The notes under the pieces were generated by a model. That model ran no database searches. It worked only from the letters and a program-made list of their open reading frames with translations, and had not been told where the DNA came from. A DNA stretch of 64,000 nucleotides, taken from positions 4,567,001 through 4,631,000 of the forward strand of contig NZ_CP052859.1 in assembly GCF_012935695.1 (NCBI RefSeq). The letters are read 5' to 3'. Origin of the DNA: Pseudomonas sp. ADAK18. GTDB lineage: Bacteria; Pseudomonadota; Gammaproteobacteria; Pseudomonadales; Pseudomonadaceae. This document shows, piece by piece, positions 26,796 to 36,073 of this stretch. The translations under genes were made by a program, and so were the position numbers. Numbering within the stretch: position 1 is the stretch's first letter; each line of letters begins with the position of its first letter.

Positions 26796-28400
26796 ATGCG
26801 CCATACAACCGTTCTATCCGCGATTTTGGGCACCGGCCTGTTAATCAGTGCGTCACTGAGCCAAGCGGCTGACAAGAAAAGCCTGGTGTTTTGCTCCGAA
26901 GGCAGCCCCGCTGGCTTCGACACCGCGCAATACACCACCGCCACTGATAACGATGTAGCCGAGCCGCTCTATAACCGTCTGGCTGAGTTCGAGAAAGGCG
27001 CCACCACGGTAGTCCCCGGTCTTGCAACCTCATGGGACATTTCACCGGACGGTCTGACGTATACCTTCCACCTGCGCGAAGGGGTGAAGTTCCACAGCAA
27101 CAAGGACTTCAAGCCGACGCGCGATTTTGACGCCGACGACGTGCTGTTCACCTTCAACCGCATGCTTGACCCCGAGCACCCTTTCCGCAAGGCCTACCCC
27201 ACCGAGTTTCCGTACTTCACCGGGATGAGCCTGAACAAAAATATCGCAAAGGTCGAAAAAACCGACCCACACACCGTGGTGATGACGTTGAACACGGTAG
27301 ACGCCGCGTTTATCCAGAACATCGCCATGAGCTTCGCCTCGATCCTGTCGGCCGAATACGCCGACCACTTGCTCAAGATCGGCAAGCCTAGCGAAATCAA
27401 CCAGAAGCCGATCGGCACTGGGCCTTTCGAGTTCAAGAGTTATCAGAAAGACTCCAACATCCGCTACGTCGCCAACAAACACTACTGGGCGCCGGACCGG
27501 GTCAAGCTCGATCAACTGATCTTCGCCATCAATACCGACGCCTCGGTGCGGGTGCAGAAGCTCAAGGCCAACGAATGCCAGGTCACCCTGCACCCTCGAC
27601 CGGCAGACGTAGACGCCCTCAAAGCCGACCCGAAATTGCAACTGCTGACCAAACCTGGCTTCAACCTCGGTTACATCGCCTATAACGTACGGCACAAGCC
27701 TTTCGACCAGCTCGAAGTACGCCAGGCCCTGGACATGGCGGTGAACAAGCAGAGCATTCTCAATGCGGTTTACCAAGGCGCGGGGCAACTGGCGGTCAAC
27801 GCCATGCCGCCAACCCAATGGTCCTACGACGACACCATCAAGGACGCCGCTTACAACCCGGAAAAAGCCAAGGAACTGCTCAAGGCCGCCGGCGTCAAGG
27901 AAGGCACCGAAATCACCCTATGGGCGATGCCGGTGCAACGGCCGTACAACCCCAACGCCAAGCTGATGGCCGAAATGCTCCAGAACGATTGGGCCAAGAT
28001 CGGCCTCAAGGTCAAGATCGTCAGCTACGAATGGGGCGAGTACATCAAGCGCACCAAGAATGGCGAACATGACATCAGCCTGATCGGCTGGACCGGCGAC
28101 AACGGTGACCCGGACAACTGGCTGGGTACCCTGTACAGCTGCGACGCCATCGGCGGGAACAACTACTCCATGTGGTGTGACCCTGCGTACGACAAGCTGA
28201 TCAAGCAAGCCAAGGTCGTCACCGACCGCGAACAAAGGACTGTTCTGTACAAACAGGCGCAGCAACTGCTTAAAGCACAGGTGCCGATCACGCCAGTCGC
28301 CCACTCGACGGTCAACCAGCCGTTAAGCGCCAAAGTCGAAGGTTTCAAAGTGAGCCCCTTCGGCCGCAACGTGTTCTCGGGCGTCAGTATCAACCCATAA
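26796..28400 (+). CDS. dppA3: Dipeptide ABC transporter substrate-binding protein (DppA paralogue 3)
   Basis: This SBP_bac_5 protein has 534 residues from ATG 26796 (MRHTTVLSAI). An upstream in-frame start at 26754 would spoil the signal peptide. Signal peptide to about SQAADKKS. The conserved blocks are LVFCSEGSPAGFDTAQYTTA, PDGLTYTFHLREGVKFH, KANECQVTLHPRPADV and GWTGDNGDPDNWLGTLYSC. It is close to paralogue 2 but has its own leader, so it is probably expressed differently. It is followed by a small hairpin and the OprD-type channel gene. Confidence 0.9.
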   Translation: MRHTTVLSAILGTGLLISASLSQAADKKSLVFCSEGSPAGFDTAQYTTATDNDVAEPLYNRLAEFEKGATTVVPGLATSWDISPDGLTYTFHLREGVKFHSNKDFKPTRDFDADDVLFTFNRMLDPEHPFRKAYPTEFPYFTGMSLNKNIAKVEKTDPHTVVMTLNTVDAAFIQNIAMSFASILSAEYADHLLKIGKPSEINQKPIGTGPFEFKSYQKDSNIRYVANKHYWAPDRVKLDQLIFAINTDASVRVQKLKANECQVTLHPRPADVDALKADPKLQLLTKPGFNLGYIAYNVRHKPFDQLEVRQALDMAVNKQSILNAVYQGAGQLAVNAMPPTQWSYDDTIKDAAYNPEKAKELLKAAGVKEGTEITLWAMPVQRPYNPNAKLMAEMLQNDWAKIGLKVKIVSYEWGEYIKRTKNGEHDISLIGWTGDNGDPDNWLGTLYSCDAIGGNNYSMWCDPAYDKLIKQAKVVTDREQRTVLYKQAQQLLKAQVPITPVAHSTVNQPLSAKVEGFKVSPFGRNVFSGVSINP

Positions 28401-28416
28401 GAAAGTAACCGGATTG

Positions 28417-28439
28417 CACAGGGCGAAGTTCGCCCTGTG
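28417..28439 (+). terminator. Hairpin between dppA3 and the OprD-family gene
   Basis: CACAGGGCG-AAGTT-CGCCCTGTG, a perfect 9-bp stem without a strong T run. It probably attenuates or stabilises rather than ending all transcription. Confidence 0.5.
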
Positions 28440-28569
28440 GCAAACGTGCAGCCTTAATTCAGTGGTCCTACGGCAAACGTTTGCAAAGGCTTGAACGAGT
28501 TACACACCCAATAGCCGGTTCACCTAAAAAGACCGGCATTAAAAAAAGAGAACCAAAGGAGCTTCACCC

Positions 28570-29964
28570 ATGAAACTGAGCAGCACCGCGCTACTGGCCT
28601 TGGCCATCAGCAGCATCACGGCTAACGCCTATGCTGACCCTGCAAGTCAGGACTTCGTTCCTACCACTCTGGCCGGCTCCAGCGCCCAAAGCGAGGCCAA
28701 AGGCTTTATCGATGGACAAAGCCTGGGCGGTACCACCCGTAACTGGTTCTCCAACGAGCAGAAATTCCGTGGTGGCAAGTTCACCTACCAAAAACACGGT
28801 GAAGCCCGCACCGACGCGTACCGTACCAACTGGGTACAAGGCACCATCCTCAACTACAGCTCGGGCTTTACCCAAGGCACCGTAGGGGTCGCTACCGAAG
28901 TCGCGGCCTACAACGCCGTGGTCCTGGACCGCAGCAAGCGCGATATCAAGGGCGGTTCCAACCGTACCCTGGCTGACTCCAACGGCGACGCCGTGGACCA
29001 GTGGAGCAAACTGGGTCTGGCCAACGTCAAGTTCCGCGTCTCGAACACCACCTTGACCGCCGGTCGCCAGAACTTCAGCAGCGGCATTGTCGACACCATC
29101 GGCAACCGTGCACTGCCTTCGAGCTTTGAAGGTGTGAGCTTCAACAGCGAAGAGTTCAGCAACCTGTCGTTCCAGGGCGGCGTGTTTGACCGCGTTTCGC
29201 CACGGACCGAGCAAAGCCTGTCGAAATTCCGTACCGAATACGGCAATGGCGCTGAAACCGACAAGGTCAACACCCTCGGTGTGAACTACCAGCCGTTCAA
29301 GAGCCTGAAAACCAGCCTCTTCGCCGCTAACGTGGAAGACTTCTGGAACCAGTACTACTTCGGTGCAACCCACGAGTTGGGCGACAGCCAGACACTGGCA
29401 CTGACCACTGGCCTGAACTACTACAAAACCGTCGATACCGGCAAAAAGTTGATGGGCACGATCGACAACGATACCTACTCGTTGTCGCTGGGTCTGACCC
29501 ACCAGGCTCATAGCCTGACCTTCTCCTACCAGGCCGTGAACGGTAACGAGTACTTCGACTACCTGCACGAAACCAACGGTATCTACCTGGCCAACTCCCT
29601 GACGTCCGACTTTAACGGTCCGAACGAGAAGTCCTTCCAGATCGCCTACGGCCTCAACATGGCCGAATACGGCGTGCCAGGCCTGAAGTTCAACATCTAC
29701 TCGGCTCGCGGCTGGGGTATCGACGGTACTCACTACACCGGCGACGGCGGCCGAGCAGGCTTTGCCTACAACGGCATTCAGGCCCAGGACGGCGAGAAAC
29801 ACCAGGAATACGGTATCGGTACCTCCTACGCCGTGCAGAGCGGCCCGCTTAAGGCCACCGCTATTCGTGCGACCTACGTCACTCACCGTGCCACCGAAAA
29901 CCAGGCTGACGGCAACATCCGTGAGTTCCGTCTGGTCACCACCATTCCGTTCAACATTCTTTAA
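28570..29964 (+). CDS. opdP: OprD-family outer-membrane porin, OpdP-like
   Basis: This 464-residue substrate-specific beta-barrel channel has a signal peptide (MKLSSTALLALAISSITANA, cleaved near YADPAS). It has the OprD-type N-terminus (AKGFIDGQSLGGTTRNWF), many alternating amphipathic strands, LTAGRQNFSSGIVDTIGNRA, and a terminal strand ending REFRLVTTIPFNIL. In P. aeruginosa the OprD paralogue OpdP sits inside the dpp cluster and carries glycine-glutamate dipeptide and carbapenems. The same placement here, between the third and fourth binding-protein genes, supports the dipeptide role. A GGAG site lies 6 bases before the ATG. Confidence 0.88.
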   Translation: MKLSSTALLALAISSITANAYADPASQDFVPTTLAGSSAQSEAKGFIDGQSLGGTTRNWFSNEQKFRGGKFTYQKHGEARTDAYRTNWVQGTILNYSSGFTQGTVGVATEVAAYNAVVLDRSKRDIKGGSNRTLADSNGDAVDQWSKLGLANVKFRVSNTTLTAGRQNFSSGIVDTIGNRALPSSFEGVSFNSEEFSNLSFQGGVFDRVSPRTEQSLSKFRTEYGNGAETDKVNTLGVNYQPFKSLKTSLFAANVEDFWNQYYFGATHELGDSQTLALTTGLNYYKTVDTGKKLMGTIDNDTYSLSLGLTHQAHSLTFSYQAVNGNEYFDYLHETNGIYLANSLTSDFNGPNEKSFQIAYGLNMAEYGVPGLKFNIYSARGWGIDGTHYTGDGGRAGFAYNGIQAQDGEKHQEYGIGTSYAVQSGPLKATAIRATYVTHRATENQADGNIREFRLVTTIPFNIL

Positions 29965-29974
29965 TTAGCGCCAG

Positions 29975-30008
29975 GTGTACGGCGGGCTCAGGACGAGCCC
30001 CCGTACAC
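29975..30008 (+). terminator. Strong hairpin between opdP and dppA4
   Basis: GTGTACGGCGGGCTC-AGGAC-GAGCCCCCGTACAC, a long GC-rich stem with no T tract. Read-through to dppA4 is plausible. It may protect the 3' end of opdP mRNA. Confidence 0.55.
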
Positions 30009-30043
30009 GCTTGTCTGGTTCAATCGATTGCAGAGGGCTCTCA

Positions 30044-31639
30044 ATGAAAATGCTCCCGTTACAAGCTGCCATTGCCGCTGCGCTGTTGAGTGTGGCGATT
30101 GGCGTTTCGGCCAAACCGTTGATCGTCTGCACCGAAGCCAGCCCTGAGGGTTTCGATCCAGTTCTGTACAGTACGGCAGTCACCGCAGATGCCGCCGCAG
30201 AAACCATGTTCAACCGGCTGGTAGACTTCAAACCGGGGACCACCGAAATCGTCCCGGCGCTCGCCAAATCCTGGGATATCAGTGAAGACGGGCTGAGCTA
30301 CACCTTTCACCTGCGTACCGATGTCAAGTTCCACACCACCGATTACTTCACGCCCACCCGCAACATGAATGCCGACGATGTGCTGTGGAACTTCCACCGC
30401 CAGATGGACCCGAACCACCCGTGGCATAACAAGTCCAGCACCGGCTTCCCGTATTTCGAAAGCATGGGCTTCAAGGAACTGATCAAGAGCGTCGAGAAAA
30501 CCGACGACCACACCGTGGTCTTTACCCTGACCCGTCGTGAAGCACCGTTCCTGGCCGACGTCGCCATGCCGTTTACCGCGATTCACTCCGCTGAGTACGC
30601 CGACAAATTACTCGCCGCCGGCAAGACCGACGAGCTCAACAGTAAGCCGATCGGCACTGGCCCCTTCATCTTCACCCGTTATCAAAAAGACGCTCAGGTG
30701 CGTTTCAAGGCCAACCCGGAATATTTCCGTGGCAAGCCACCCGCCGATCCACTGATCCTGTCCATTGCCGTCGACAACAACACCCGGCTGCAGAAGCTCA
30801 AGGCCAACGAATGCCAGATCGCGCTGTATCCCAAGCCTGACGACATCCCAAGCGTCAAGGCCGACCCGAACCTGAAAGTCTATGAACTGGCCGCCATGAC
30901 CATGGGCTACATCGCCATGAACACCACGCACAAGTACATCAGTGACCCGCGGGTCCGTCATGCGATCAATATCGCCTTTGACAAGGAAGCCTATGTCAAT
31001 GCCATGTATGGCAAGGGCAACGCGGTGGTCGGCACCGGTCCTTATCCACCGACACTGCTGGGATTCAGCGAGAAACTGAAAAACCCGCCCCGCGATCTCG
31101 ACAAGGCCCGCGCCCTGCTCAAGGAAGCGGGAGTGCCTGAAGGCACGGTCTTTACGCTGTACACCCGCAATGGCGGTGGCCCGACCAATCCCAACCCCCT
31201 GCTGGGTGCACAGATGATGCAGTCGGACCTGTCCAGGATTGGTCTTAAGATCGACATCCGTGTCTTCGAATGGGGCGAAATGCTCAAGCGCTCGAAAGCG
31301 GGTGAGCATGACCTGATGTCGGCCGGCTGGGCGGGGGATAACGGGGACCCGGACAACTTCCTCACGCCTAATTTGAGTTGCGACGCCGCACAAAACGGCG
31401 AAAACTACGCCCGCTGGTGTAACAAAGAGTTTCAAGCCCTGATCGACAAGGCTCGCGAGGGCACTGAACCGGCAGCTCGGGCTGCGCTCTATGAACAAGC
31501 ACAGGAGGTTTTCGAGAAGGACCAACCGTGGATCCCCATGGCCTACCCGAAAATGTTCACCGCCTTGCGTAAAAACGTCGAGGGTTTTACCCAAAGCCCC
31601 CTGACCAACAATAACTTCGCCACCACCCAGGTGAAGTAA
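30044..31639 (+). CDS. dppA4: Dipeptide ABC transporter substrate-binding protein (DppA paralogue 4)
   Basis: This SBP_bac_5 protein has 531 residues from ATG 30044 (MKMLPLQAAI), preceded by AGAGGG. It is the most divergent of the four copies: mature start LIVCTEASPEGFDPVLYST, LALYPKPDDIPS-type ligand region, and TLYTRNGGGPTNPNPLLG in place of the TLWAMPVQRP segment shared by copies 2 and 3. It lies directly ahead of dppB and resembles the binding protein that heads dppBCDF in E. coli. It may be the primary partner of the permease. Confidence 0.9.
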   Translation: MKMLPLQAAIAAALLSVAIGVSAKPLIVCTEASPEGFDPVLYSTAVTADAAAETMFNRLVDFKPGTTEIVPALAKSWDISEDGLSYTFHLRTDVKFHTTDYFTPTRNMNADDVLWNFHRQMDPNHPWHNKSSTGFPYFESMGFKELIKSVEKTDDHTVVFTLTRREAPFLADVAMPFTAIHSAEYADKLLAAGKTDELNSKPIGTGPFIFTRYQKDAQVRFKANPEYFRGKPPADPLILSIAVDNNTRLQKLKANECQIALYPKPDDIPSVKADPNLKVYELAAMTMGYIAMNTTHKYISDPRVRHAINIAFDKEAYVNAMYGKGNAVVGTGPYPPTLLGFSEKLKNPPRDLDKARALLKEAGVPEGTVFTLYTRNGGGPTNPNPLLGAQMMQSDLSRIGLKIDIRVFEWGEMLKRSKAGEHDLMSAGWAGDNGDPDNFLTPNLSCDAAQNGENYARWCNKEFQALIDKAREGTEPAARAALYEQAQEVFEKDQPWIPMAYPKMFTALRKNVEGFTQSPLTNNNFATTQVK

Positions 31640-31648
31640 TAAGAGACG

Positions 31649-31678
31649 CCCGGCACCGTCGACCTGGACGGTGCCGGA
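31649..31678 (+). terminator. Hairpin between dppA4 and dppB
   Basis: CCGGCACCGTC (31650-31660) pairs with GACGGTGCCGG (31667-31677), with no T run. It is placed where a partial stop would lower permease output relative to binding protein. Confidence 0.55.
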
Positions 31679-31712
31679 CCTGCCTAACCGGCTGATTGAG
31701 GTACACAACAAG

Positions 31713-32723
31713 ATGTTTAGTTTTATTGCCCGCCGATTGGGGTTATTGATCCCCACGTTTTTCGGCATCACCTTGCTGACGTTCGCGTTGATTCGCATGA
31801 TCCCTGGCGATCCCGTGGAAGTCATGATGGGCGAACGACGAGTCGACCCCGAAATGCACGCTCAGGCAATGGAACGCCTTGGTCTGAATAAACCCTTGTA
31901 TGCGCAATACTTTGACTACGTCGGCAAGCTTGCCCACGGCGACCTTGGCGAATCCCTGCGTACCCGTACCAGCGTGTGGACTGAATTCACCGCCCTCTTC
32001 CCTGCGACCCTGGAACTGTCCATGGCCGCCCTGTTGTTCGCCGGCGTCCTGGGCCTCCTGGCCGGGGTAATCGCGGCCTTGAAGCGAGGATCCCTGTTCG
32101 ACCATGGGGTGATGGGCATCTCCCTCGCGGGATATTCGATGCCGATCTTCTGGTGGGGCCTGATCCTGATCATGTTCTTCTCCGTGAGCCTGGGCTGGAC
32201 CCCGGTGTCCGGACGTATAGACCTGCTCTACGACATCGAGCCGCGCACCGGCTTCATGCTGATCGACACCCTGCTGGCGGATGAACCCGACGCGTTCTTC
32301 GACGCCCTGCACCACCTGATCCTGCCGGCCATCGTGCTCGGCACCATTCCGCTGGCCGTGATCGCGCGGATGACCCGCTCCTCGATGCTCGAAGTGCTGC
32401 GTGAAGACTACATCCGTACCGCCAAGGCCAAAGGCCTGTCGCCGGCACGCGTGGTGTTCGTCCACGGCCTGCGCAACGCGCTGATCCCGGTACTGACGGT
32501 GGTCGGCCTGCAAGTCGGCACCCTGCTGGCCGGTGCGGTCCTGACCGAAACCATCTTCTCCTGGCCCGGCATCGGCAAATGGCTGATCGAAGCCATTGGC
32601 GCACGGGATTATCCCGTGGTGCAAAACGGCATCCTGTTAATCGCCTGCCTGGTGATTATGGTGAACTTCGTGGTGGATATCCTCTACGGCTTTGCCAACC
32701 CACGCATCCGTCACCAGCGCTGA
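31713..32723 (+). CDS. dppB: Dipeptide ABC transporter permease DppB
   Basis: This inner-membrane permease has 336 residues from ATG 31713 (MFSFIARRLGLLIPTFFGI). It has six membrane helices, the N-terminal sequence LLTFALIRMIPGDPVEVMMG typical of DppB/OppB, and the EAA loop ARMTRSSMLEVLREDYIRTAKAKGL, split here only by the motif's own length. It forms the channel with DppC. A GAGGT element precedes the start at modest spacing. An in-frame upstream ATG at 31671 lies in the hairpin region and is less likely. Confidence 0.93.
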   Translation: MFSFIARRLGLLIPTFFGITLLTFALIRMIPGDPVEVMMGERRVDPEMHAQAMERLGLNKPLYAQYFDYVGKLAHGDLGESLRTRTSVWTEFTALFPATLELSMAALLFAGVLGLLAGVIAALKRGSLFDHGVMGISLAGYSMPIFWWGLILIMFFSVSLGWTPVSGRIDLLYDIEPRTGFMLIDTLLADEPDAFFDALHHLILPAIVLGTIPLAVIARMTRSSMLEVLREDYIRTAKAKGLSPARVVFVHGLRNALIPVLTVVGLQVGTLLAGAVLTETIFSWPGIGKWLIEAIGARDYPVVQNGILLIACLVIMVNFVVDILYGFANPRIRHQR

Positions 32724-32727
32724 GATC

Positions 32728-33645
32728 ATGACCATGACCACTCCAACTACTTCGGTAGCAGTCGATCAAAGCCTGCTTTATCCGTCCCCGTACAAAGAAT
32801 TCTGGCAAGCCTTTTCCAAGAACAAGGGCGCGGTTGCCGGCCTGTTGTTCATGTTGCTGGTGATATTTTGCGCACTGTTCGCCCCTTGGGTGGCGCCGCA
32901 CAACCCGAGCGAACAGTACCGCGACTTCCTGCTGACCCCGCCAGCCTGGCTGGAAGGTGGGCAGATGCAATTCCTGCTGGGCACCGACGAACTGGGCCGT
33001 GACTTGCTGTCGCGCCTGATCCAGGGTTCGCGCCTGTCGTTGCTGATAGGTTTGTCTTCGGTCGTCATGTCGCTGATCCCGGGGATTCTGCTGGGTCTGT
33101 TCGCCGGCTTCTTCCCACGCTTGCTCGGCCCGACCATCATGCGTTTGATGGACATCATGCTGGCCCTGCCATCGCTGCTGCTGGCTGTGGCGATTGTCGC
33201 CATCCTCGGCCCTGGCCTGATCAACACCGTGATCGCCATCGCCATCGTGTCCCTACCGTCCTATGTCCGCTTGACCCGCGCTGCGGTGATGGGCGAACTG
33301 AACCGCGACTACGTGACCGCCGCCCGCCTCGCTGGCGCCGGCCTGCCCCGCCTGATGTTCGTCACCGTGCTGCCTAACTGCATGGCACCGTTGATCGTGC
33401 AGGCAACCTTGAGTTTCTCCTCGGCGATTCTTGATGCCGCAGCCCTTGGCTTCCTCGGCCTTGGCGTACAACCGCCAACCCCTGAGTGGGGCACCATGCT
33501 GGCCTCGGCTCGCGACTACATCGAACGCGCCTGGTGGGTAGTGAGTCTGCCTGGCTTGACCATTTTGCTCAGCGTGCTGGCAATCAACCTGATGGGCGAC
33601 GGTCTGCGCGATGCGCTGGACCCGAAACTCAAGAATGCCGCCTGA
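32728..33645 (+). CDS. dppC: Dipeptide ABC transporter permease DppC
   Basis: This is the second permease subunit, 305 residues from ATG 32728. Another ATG two codons later is possible. It has an N-terminal cytoplasmic segment ([20 protein letters not shown]), a first helix, the large periplasmic loop with [20 protein letters not shown], and the EAA motif [20 protein letters not shown] near residue 185. It starts 4 bases after the dppB stop with a poor ribosome-binding site, so translation is probably coupled. Confidence 0.93.
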   Translation: MTMTTPTTSVAVDQSLLYPSPYKEFWQAFSKNKGAVAGLLFMLLVIFCALFAPWVAPHNPSEQYRDFLLTPPAWLEGGQMQFLLGTDELGRDLLSRLIQGSRLSLLIGLSSVVMSLIPGILLGLFAGFFPRLLGPTIMRLMDIMLALPSLLLAVAIVAILGPGLINTVIAIAIVSLPSYVRLTRAAVMGELNRDYVTAARLAGAGLPRLMFVTVLPNCMAPLIVQATLSFSSAILDAAALGFLGLGVQPPTPEWGTMLASARDYIERAWWVVSLPGLTILLSVLAINLMGDGLRDALDPKLKNAA

Positions 33646-33655
33646 GGAGATTCCC

Positions 33656-34624
33656 ATGTCACTGCTAGAAATCAAGAATCTCAATGTCCGCTTCGGCGAC
33701 AAGACCGCCGTGCCGGTGGTCGATGGCCTCGACATTTCCGTCGACAAGGGCGAAGTACTGGCGATCGTTGGCGAGTCGGGCTCGGGTAAATCCGTGACCA
33801 TGATGGCGCTGATGGGCCTGATCGAGCACCCCGGCATCGTCACCGCCGACGCCCTGAACTTCGACGGCAAGGACATGCTCAAACTGAGCAACCGCCAGCG
33901 TCGGCAGATCGTCGGTAAAGACCTGGCGATGGTGTTCCAGGACCCGATGACCGCGCTGAACCCTAGCTACACCGTGGGTTTCCAGATCGAGGAAGTGCTG
34001 CGCCTACACCTGAAGATGTCCGGCAAGCAAGCCCGCAAGCGTGCCATCGAACTGCTGGAAAAAGTCGAAATCCCAGGCGCTGCCAGCCGAATGGACGCCT
34101 ACCCCCACCAGTTGTCTGGCGGCATGAGCCAGCGCGTGGCCATCGCCATGGCGATTGCCGGCGAGCCGAAACTGCTGATCGCCGATGAACCGACCACTGC
34201 GTTGGACGTAACCATCCAGGCGCAGATCATGGAGCTGCTGCTGGCCCTGCAGAAAGAACAGAACATGGGCCTGGTGCTGATCACCCACGACCTCGCGGTC
34301 GTGGCCGAAACCGCCCAGCGCGTGTGTGTGATGTACGCCGGCCAAGCCGTGGAAGTCGGCCAGGTGCCTGGCCTGTTCGACGTTCCGGGGCATCCGTACA
34401 GTGAAGCATTGCTGGCGGCGATTCCGGAACACAGCATGGGCGCGGCCCGTCTGTCGACCTTGCCGGGCATCGTTCCCGGTCGTTATGACCGTCCACAGGG
34501 CTGCCTGCTGTCTCCACGCTGCCCGTATGTCCAGGACAGCTGCCGTCAGACCCGCCCGGGTCTGGACCCTAAAGCCCACAGCCTAGCGCGCTGCTTCTAC
34601 CCCTTGAACCAGGAGGTGGCGTAA
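33656..34624 (+). CDS. dppD: Dipeptide ABC transporter ATPase DppD
   Basis: This 322-residue ATPase has Walker [13 protein letters not shown] (near residue 40), Q-loop [11 protein letters not shown], signature [17 protein letters not shown], Walker [15 protein letters not shown], and the C-terminal oligopeptide-transporter extension with Cys residues ([16 protein letters not shown]) that can bind an iron-sulfur cluster in this family. Start ATG 33656 follows GAGGAG. Its stop overlaps the dppF start by one base (TAATG). Confidence 0.94.
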   Translation: MSLLEIKNLNVRFGDKTAVPVVDGLDISVDKGEVLAIVGESGSGKSVTMMALMGLIEHPGIVTADALNFDGKDMLKLSNRQRRQIVGKDLAMVFQDPMTALNPSYTVGFQIEEVLRLHLKMSGKQARKRAIELLEKVEIPGAASRMDAYPHQLSGGMSQRVAIAMAIAGEPKLLIADEPTTALDVTIQAQIMELLLALQKEQNMGLVLITHDLAVVAETAQRVCVMYAGQAVEVGQVPGLFDVPGHPYSEALLAAIPEHSMGAARLSTLPGIVPGRYDRPQGCLLSPRCPYVQDSCRQTRPGLDPKAHSLARCFYPLNQEVA

Positions 34625-35595
34625 TGGCCGTCGTTCTTACCGCCCGCGACCTGACCCGTCACTACGAAGTGTCCCGTGGCCTGTTCAAGGGCCATGCCTT
34701 GGTGCGTGCGCTCAATGGTGTGTCGTTCGAACTGGAAGCCGGCAAGACCCTTGCGGTCGTAGGCGAATCCGGTTGCGGCAAGTCCACTCTGGCCCGTGCC
34801 CTGACGCTGATTGAAGAACCGTCCTCCGGCTCGCTGAAAATCGCCGGCCAGGAAGTCACCGGTGCCGACAAGGCCCAACGCAAGCAACTGCGCAAAGACG
34901 TGCAGATGGTGTTCCAGAGCCCTTATGCGTCGTTGAACCCACGCCAGAAAGTCGGTGACCAACTGGGCGAGCCGCTGCTGATCAACACCAACCTGTCCGC
35001 CGCCGAGCGCCGGGAAAAAGTCCAGGCGATGATGAAGCAAGTGGGCCTGCGCCCTGAGCATTATCAGCGCTACCCGCACATGTTCTCCGGTGGTCAGCGC
35101 CAGCGGATCGCATTGGCCCGGGCGATGATGCTGCAACCCAAAGTGCTGGTGGCGGATGAACCGACCTCGGCACTGGACGTGTCGATCCAGGCCCAGGTGC
35201 TCAACCTGTTCATGGACCTGCAGCAGGAGTTCAACACCGCCTACGTGTTCATCTCTCACAACCTGGCGGTGGTGCAGCACGTCGCCGACGACGTGATGGT
35301 GATGTACCTCGGCCGCCCGGTAGAAGTGGGTCCCAAGCACGACATCTACGCGCGTCCACTGCACCCCTACACCCAGGCACTGCTGTCGGCGACCCCAACC
35401 ATTCATCCGGACCCGAACAAACCGAAGATCAAGATCGTCGGCGAGTTGCCCAACCCGCTAAACCCGCCATCTGGCTGCGCGTTCCACAAGCGTTGCCCGT
35501 ACGCCACCGAACTGTGCAGCACCGAAGAGCCGGCCTTGCGGCCACTCGATAACCGCCAAGTGGCTTGCCACTTTGCAGAACAGTTTGTCGGCTGA
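34624..35595 (+). CDS. dppF: Dipeptide ABC transporter ATPase DppF
   Basis: This is the second ATPase, 323 residues. It has Walker A GESGCGKSTLARALT, Q-loop VFQSPYASLNPRQKVGDQL, signature FSGGQRQRIALARAM, Walker B VLVADEPTSALDVS, and the C-terminal Cys-containing extension GCAFHKRCPYATELCS. It pairs with DppD to power DppBC and is the last gene of the cluster. A REPIN and then an intrinsic terminator follow. Confidence 0.94.
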   Translation: MAVVLTARDLTRHYEVSRGLFKGHALVRALNGVSFELEAGKTLAVVGESGCGKSTLARALTLIEEPSSGSLKIAGQEVTGADKAQRKQLRKDVQMVFQSPYASLNPRQKVGDQLGEPLLINTNLSAAERREKVQAMMKQVGLRPEHYQRYPHMFSGGQRQRIALARAMMLQPKVLVADEPTSALDVSIQAQVLNLFMDLQQEFNTAYVFISHNLAVVQHVADDVMVMYLGRPVEVGPKHDIYARPLHPYTQALLSATPTIHPDPNKPKIKIVGELPNPLNPPSGCAFHKRCPYATELCSTEEPALRPLDNRQVACHFAEQFVG

Positions 35596-35612
35596 GGCAC
35601 AAACCCAAAAAA

Positions 35613-35717
35613 CCTGTAGGAGCGAGCTTGCTCGCGAAGAACCTGAGAACGCATCGGAGCATCAGGCTCCCAGCGTTATCGTTAACGATCTTCGCGAGCA
35701 AGCTCGCTCCTACAGGG
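35613..35717. repeat. REPIN, family C (TGTAGGAGCGAGCTTGCTCGCGAAG)
   Basis: Inverted pair CCTGTAGGAGCGAGCTTGCT ... AGCAAGCTCGCTCCTACAGG around a central hairpin region (CGTTATCGTTAACG). Only copy of this family in the window. It lies between dppF and its terminator. Confidence 0.85.
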
Positions 35718-35740
35718 GCTAGTGTCTCACTTGAGTTCTA

Positions 35741-35791
35741 CAGCCCTTCCCATCAGGTTGCGCATCAGCCTGGTAGGAGGGGCTTTTTTGC
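35741..35791 (+). terminator. Intrinsic terminator of the dpp cluster
   Basis: AGCCCTTCCCATCAGG pairs with CCTGGTAGGAGGGGCT, followed by TTTTTT. Confidence 0.8.
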
Positions 35792-35800
35792 CTGTACTAC

Positions 35801-36073
35801 TTATGTATCGCTGTCACCGCCATCATCCGGGTCGTCATTGTTATCCGGCCCGCCGGTGGTGCCATCATCATCGTCTTTGGAGCCGCCCTGGCCTTCATCA
35901 CCGCCTTCAGACTCGCTCTTGGCCAGTTGCAGCACGCTTCCCTGCACCGTCTTCGCCGCCACAAACCCCGAGTCATGGCCTTGCACGGCCGTATTAGCCC
36001 ACGCTGCCGACATGCCCAGCGATAACATCACCAGCACTTTGATCAACAGCACCAAACGTTGAAAGATACTCAT
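35801..36073 (-). CDS. Small secreted acidic protein, unknown
   Basis: This 90-residue protein is not recognised. It has a clear Sec signal peptide (MSIFQRLVLLIKVLVMLSLG, cleaved near SAAWA). A short neutral part (residues 27-50; GFVAAKTVQGSVLQLAKSE) is followed by a low-complexity tail of Gly, Asp, Glu, Asn and Ser (about 53-90, with runs such as KDDDDGTTGG and DDPDDGGDSD). The tail could bind divalent cations or be disordered; that is inference. The coding call rests on the signal peptide, the acidic composition and a modest GGAAA element before the ATG. It is divergent from the next unknown gene across an AT-rich gap. Confidence 0.55.
   Translation of the reverse strand: MSIFQRLVLLIKVLVMLSLGMSAAWANTAVQGHDSGFVAAKTVQGSVLQLAKSESEGGDEGQGGSKDDDDGTTGGPDNNDDPDDGGDSDT

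Noticed and set aside
31671..31712. Upstream start for dppB
   Set aside because: It would place the start in the hairpin and add a polar tail before the first membrane helix; ATG 31713 fits the family.
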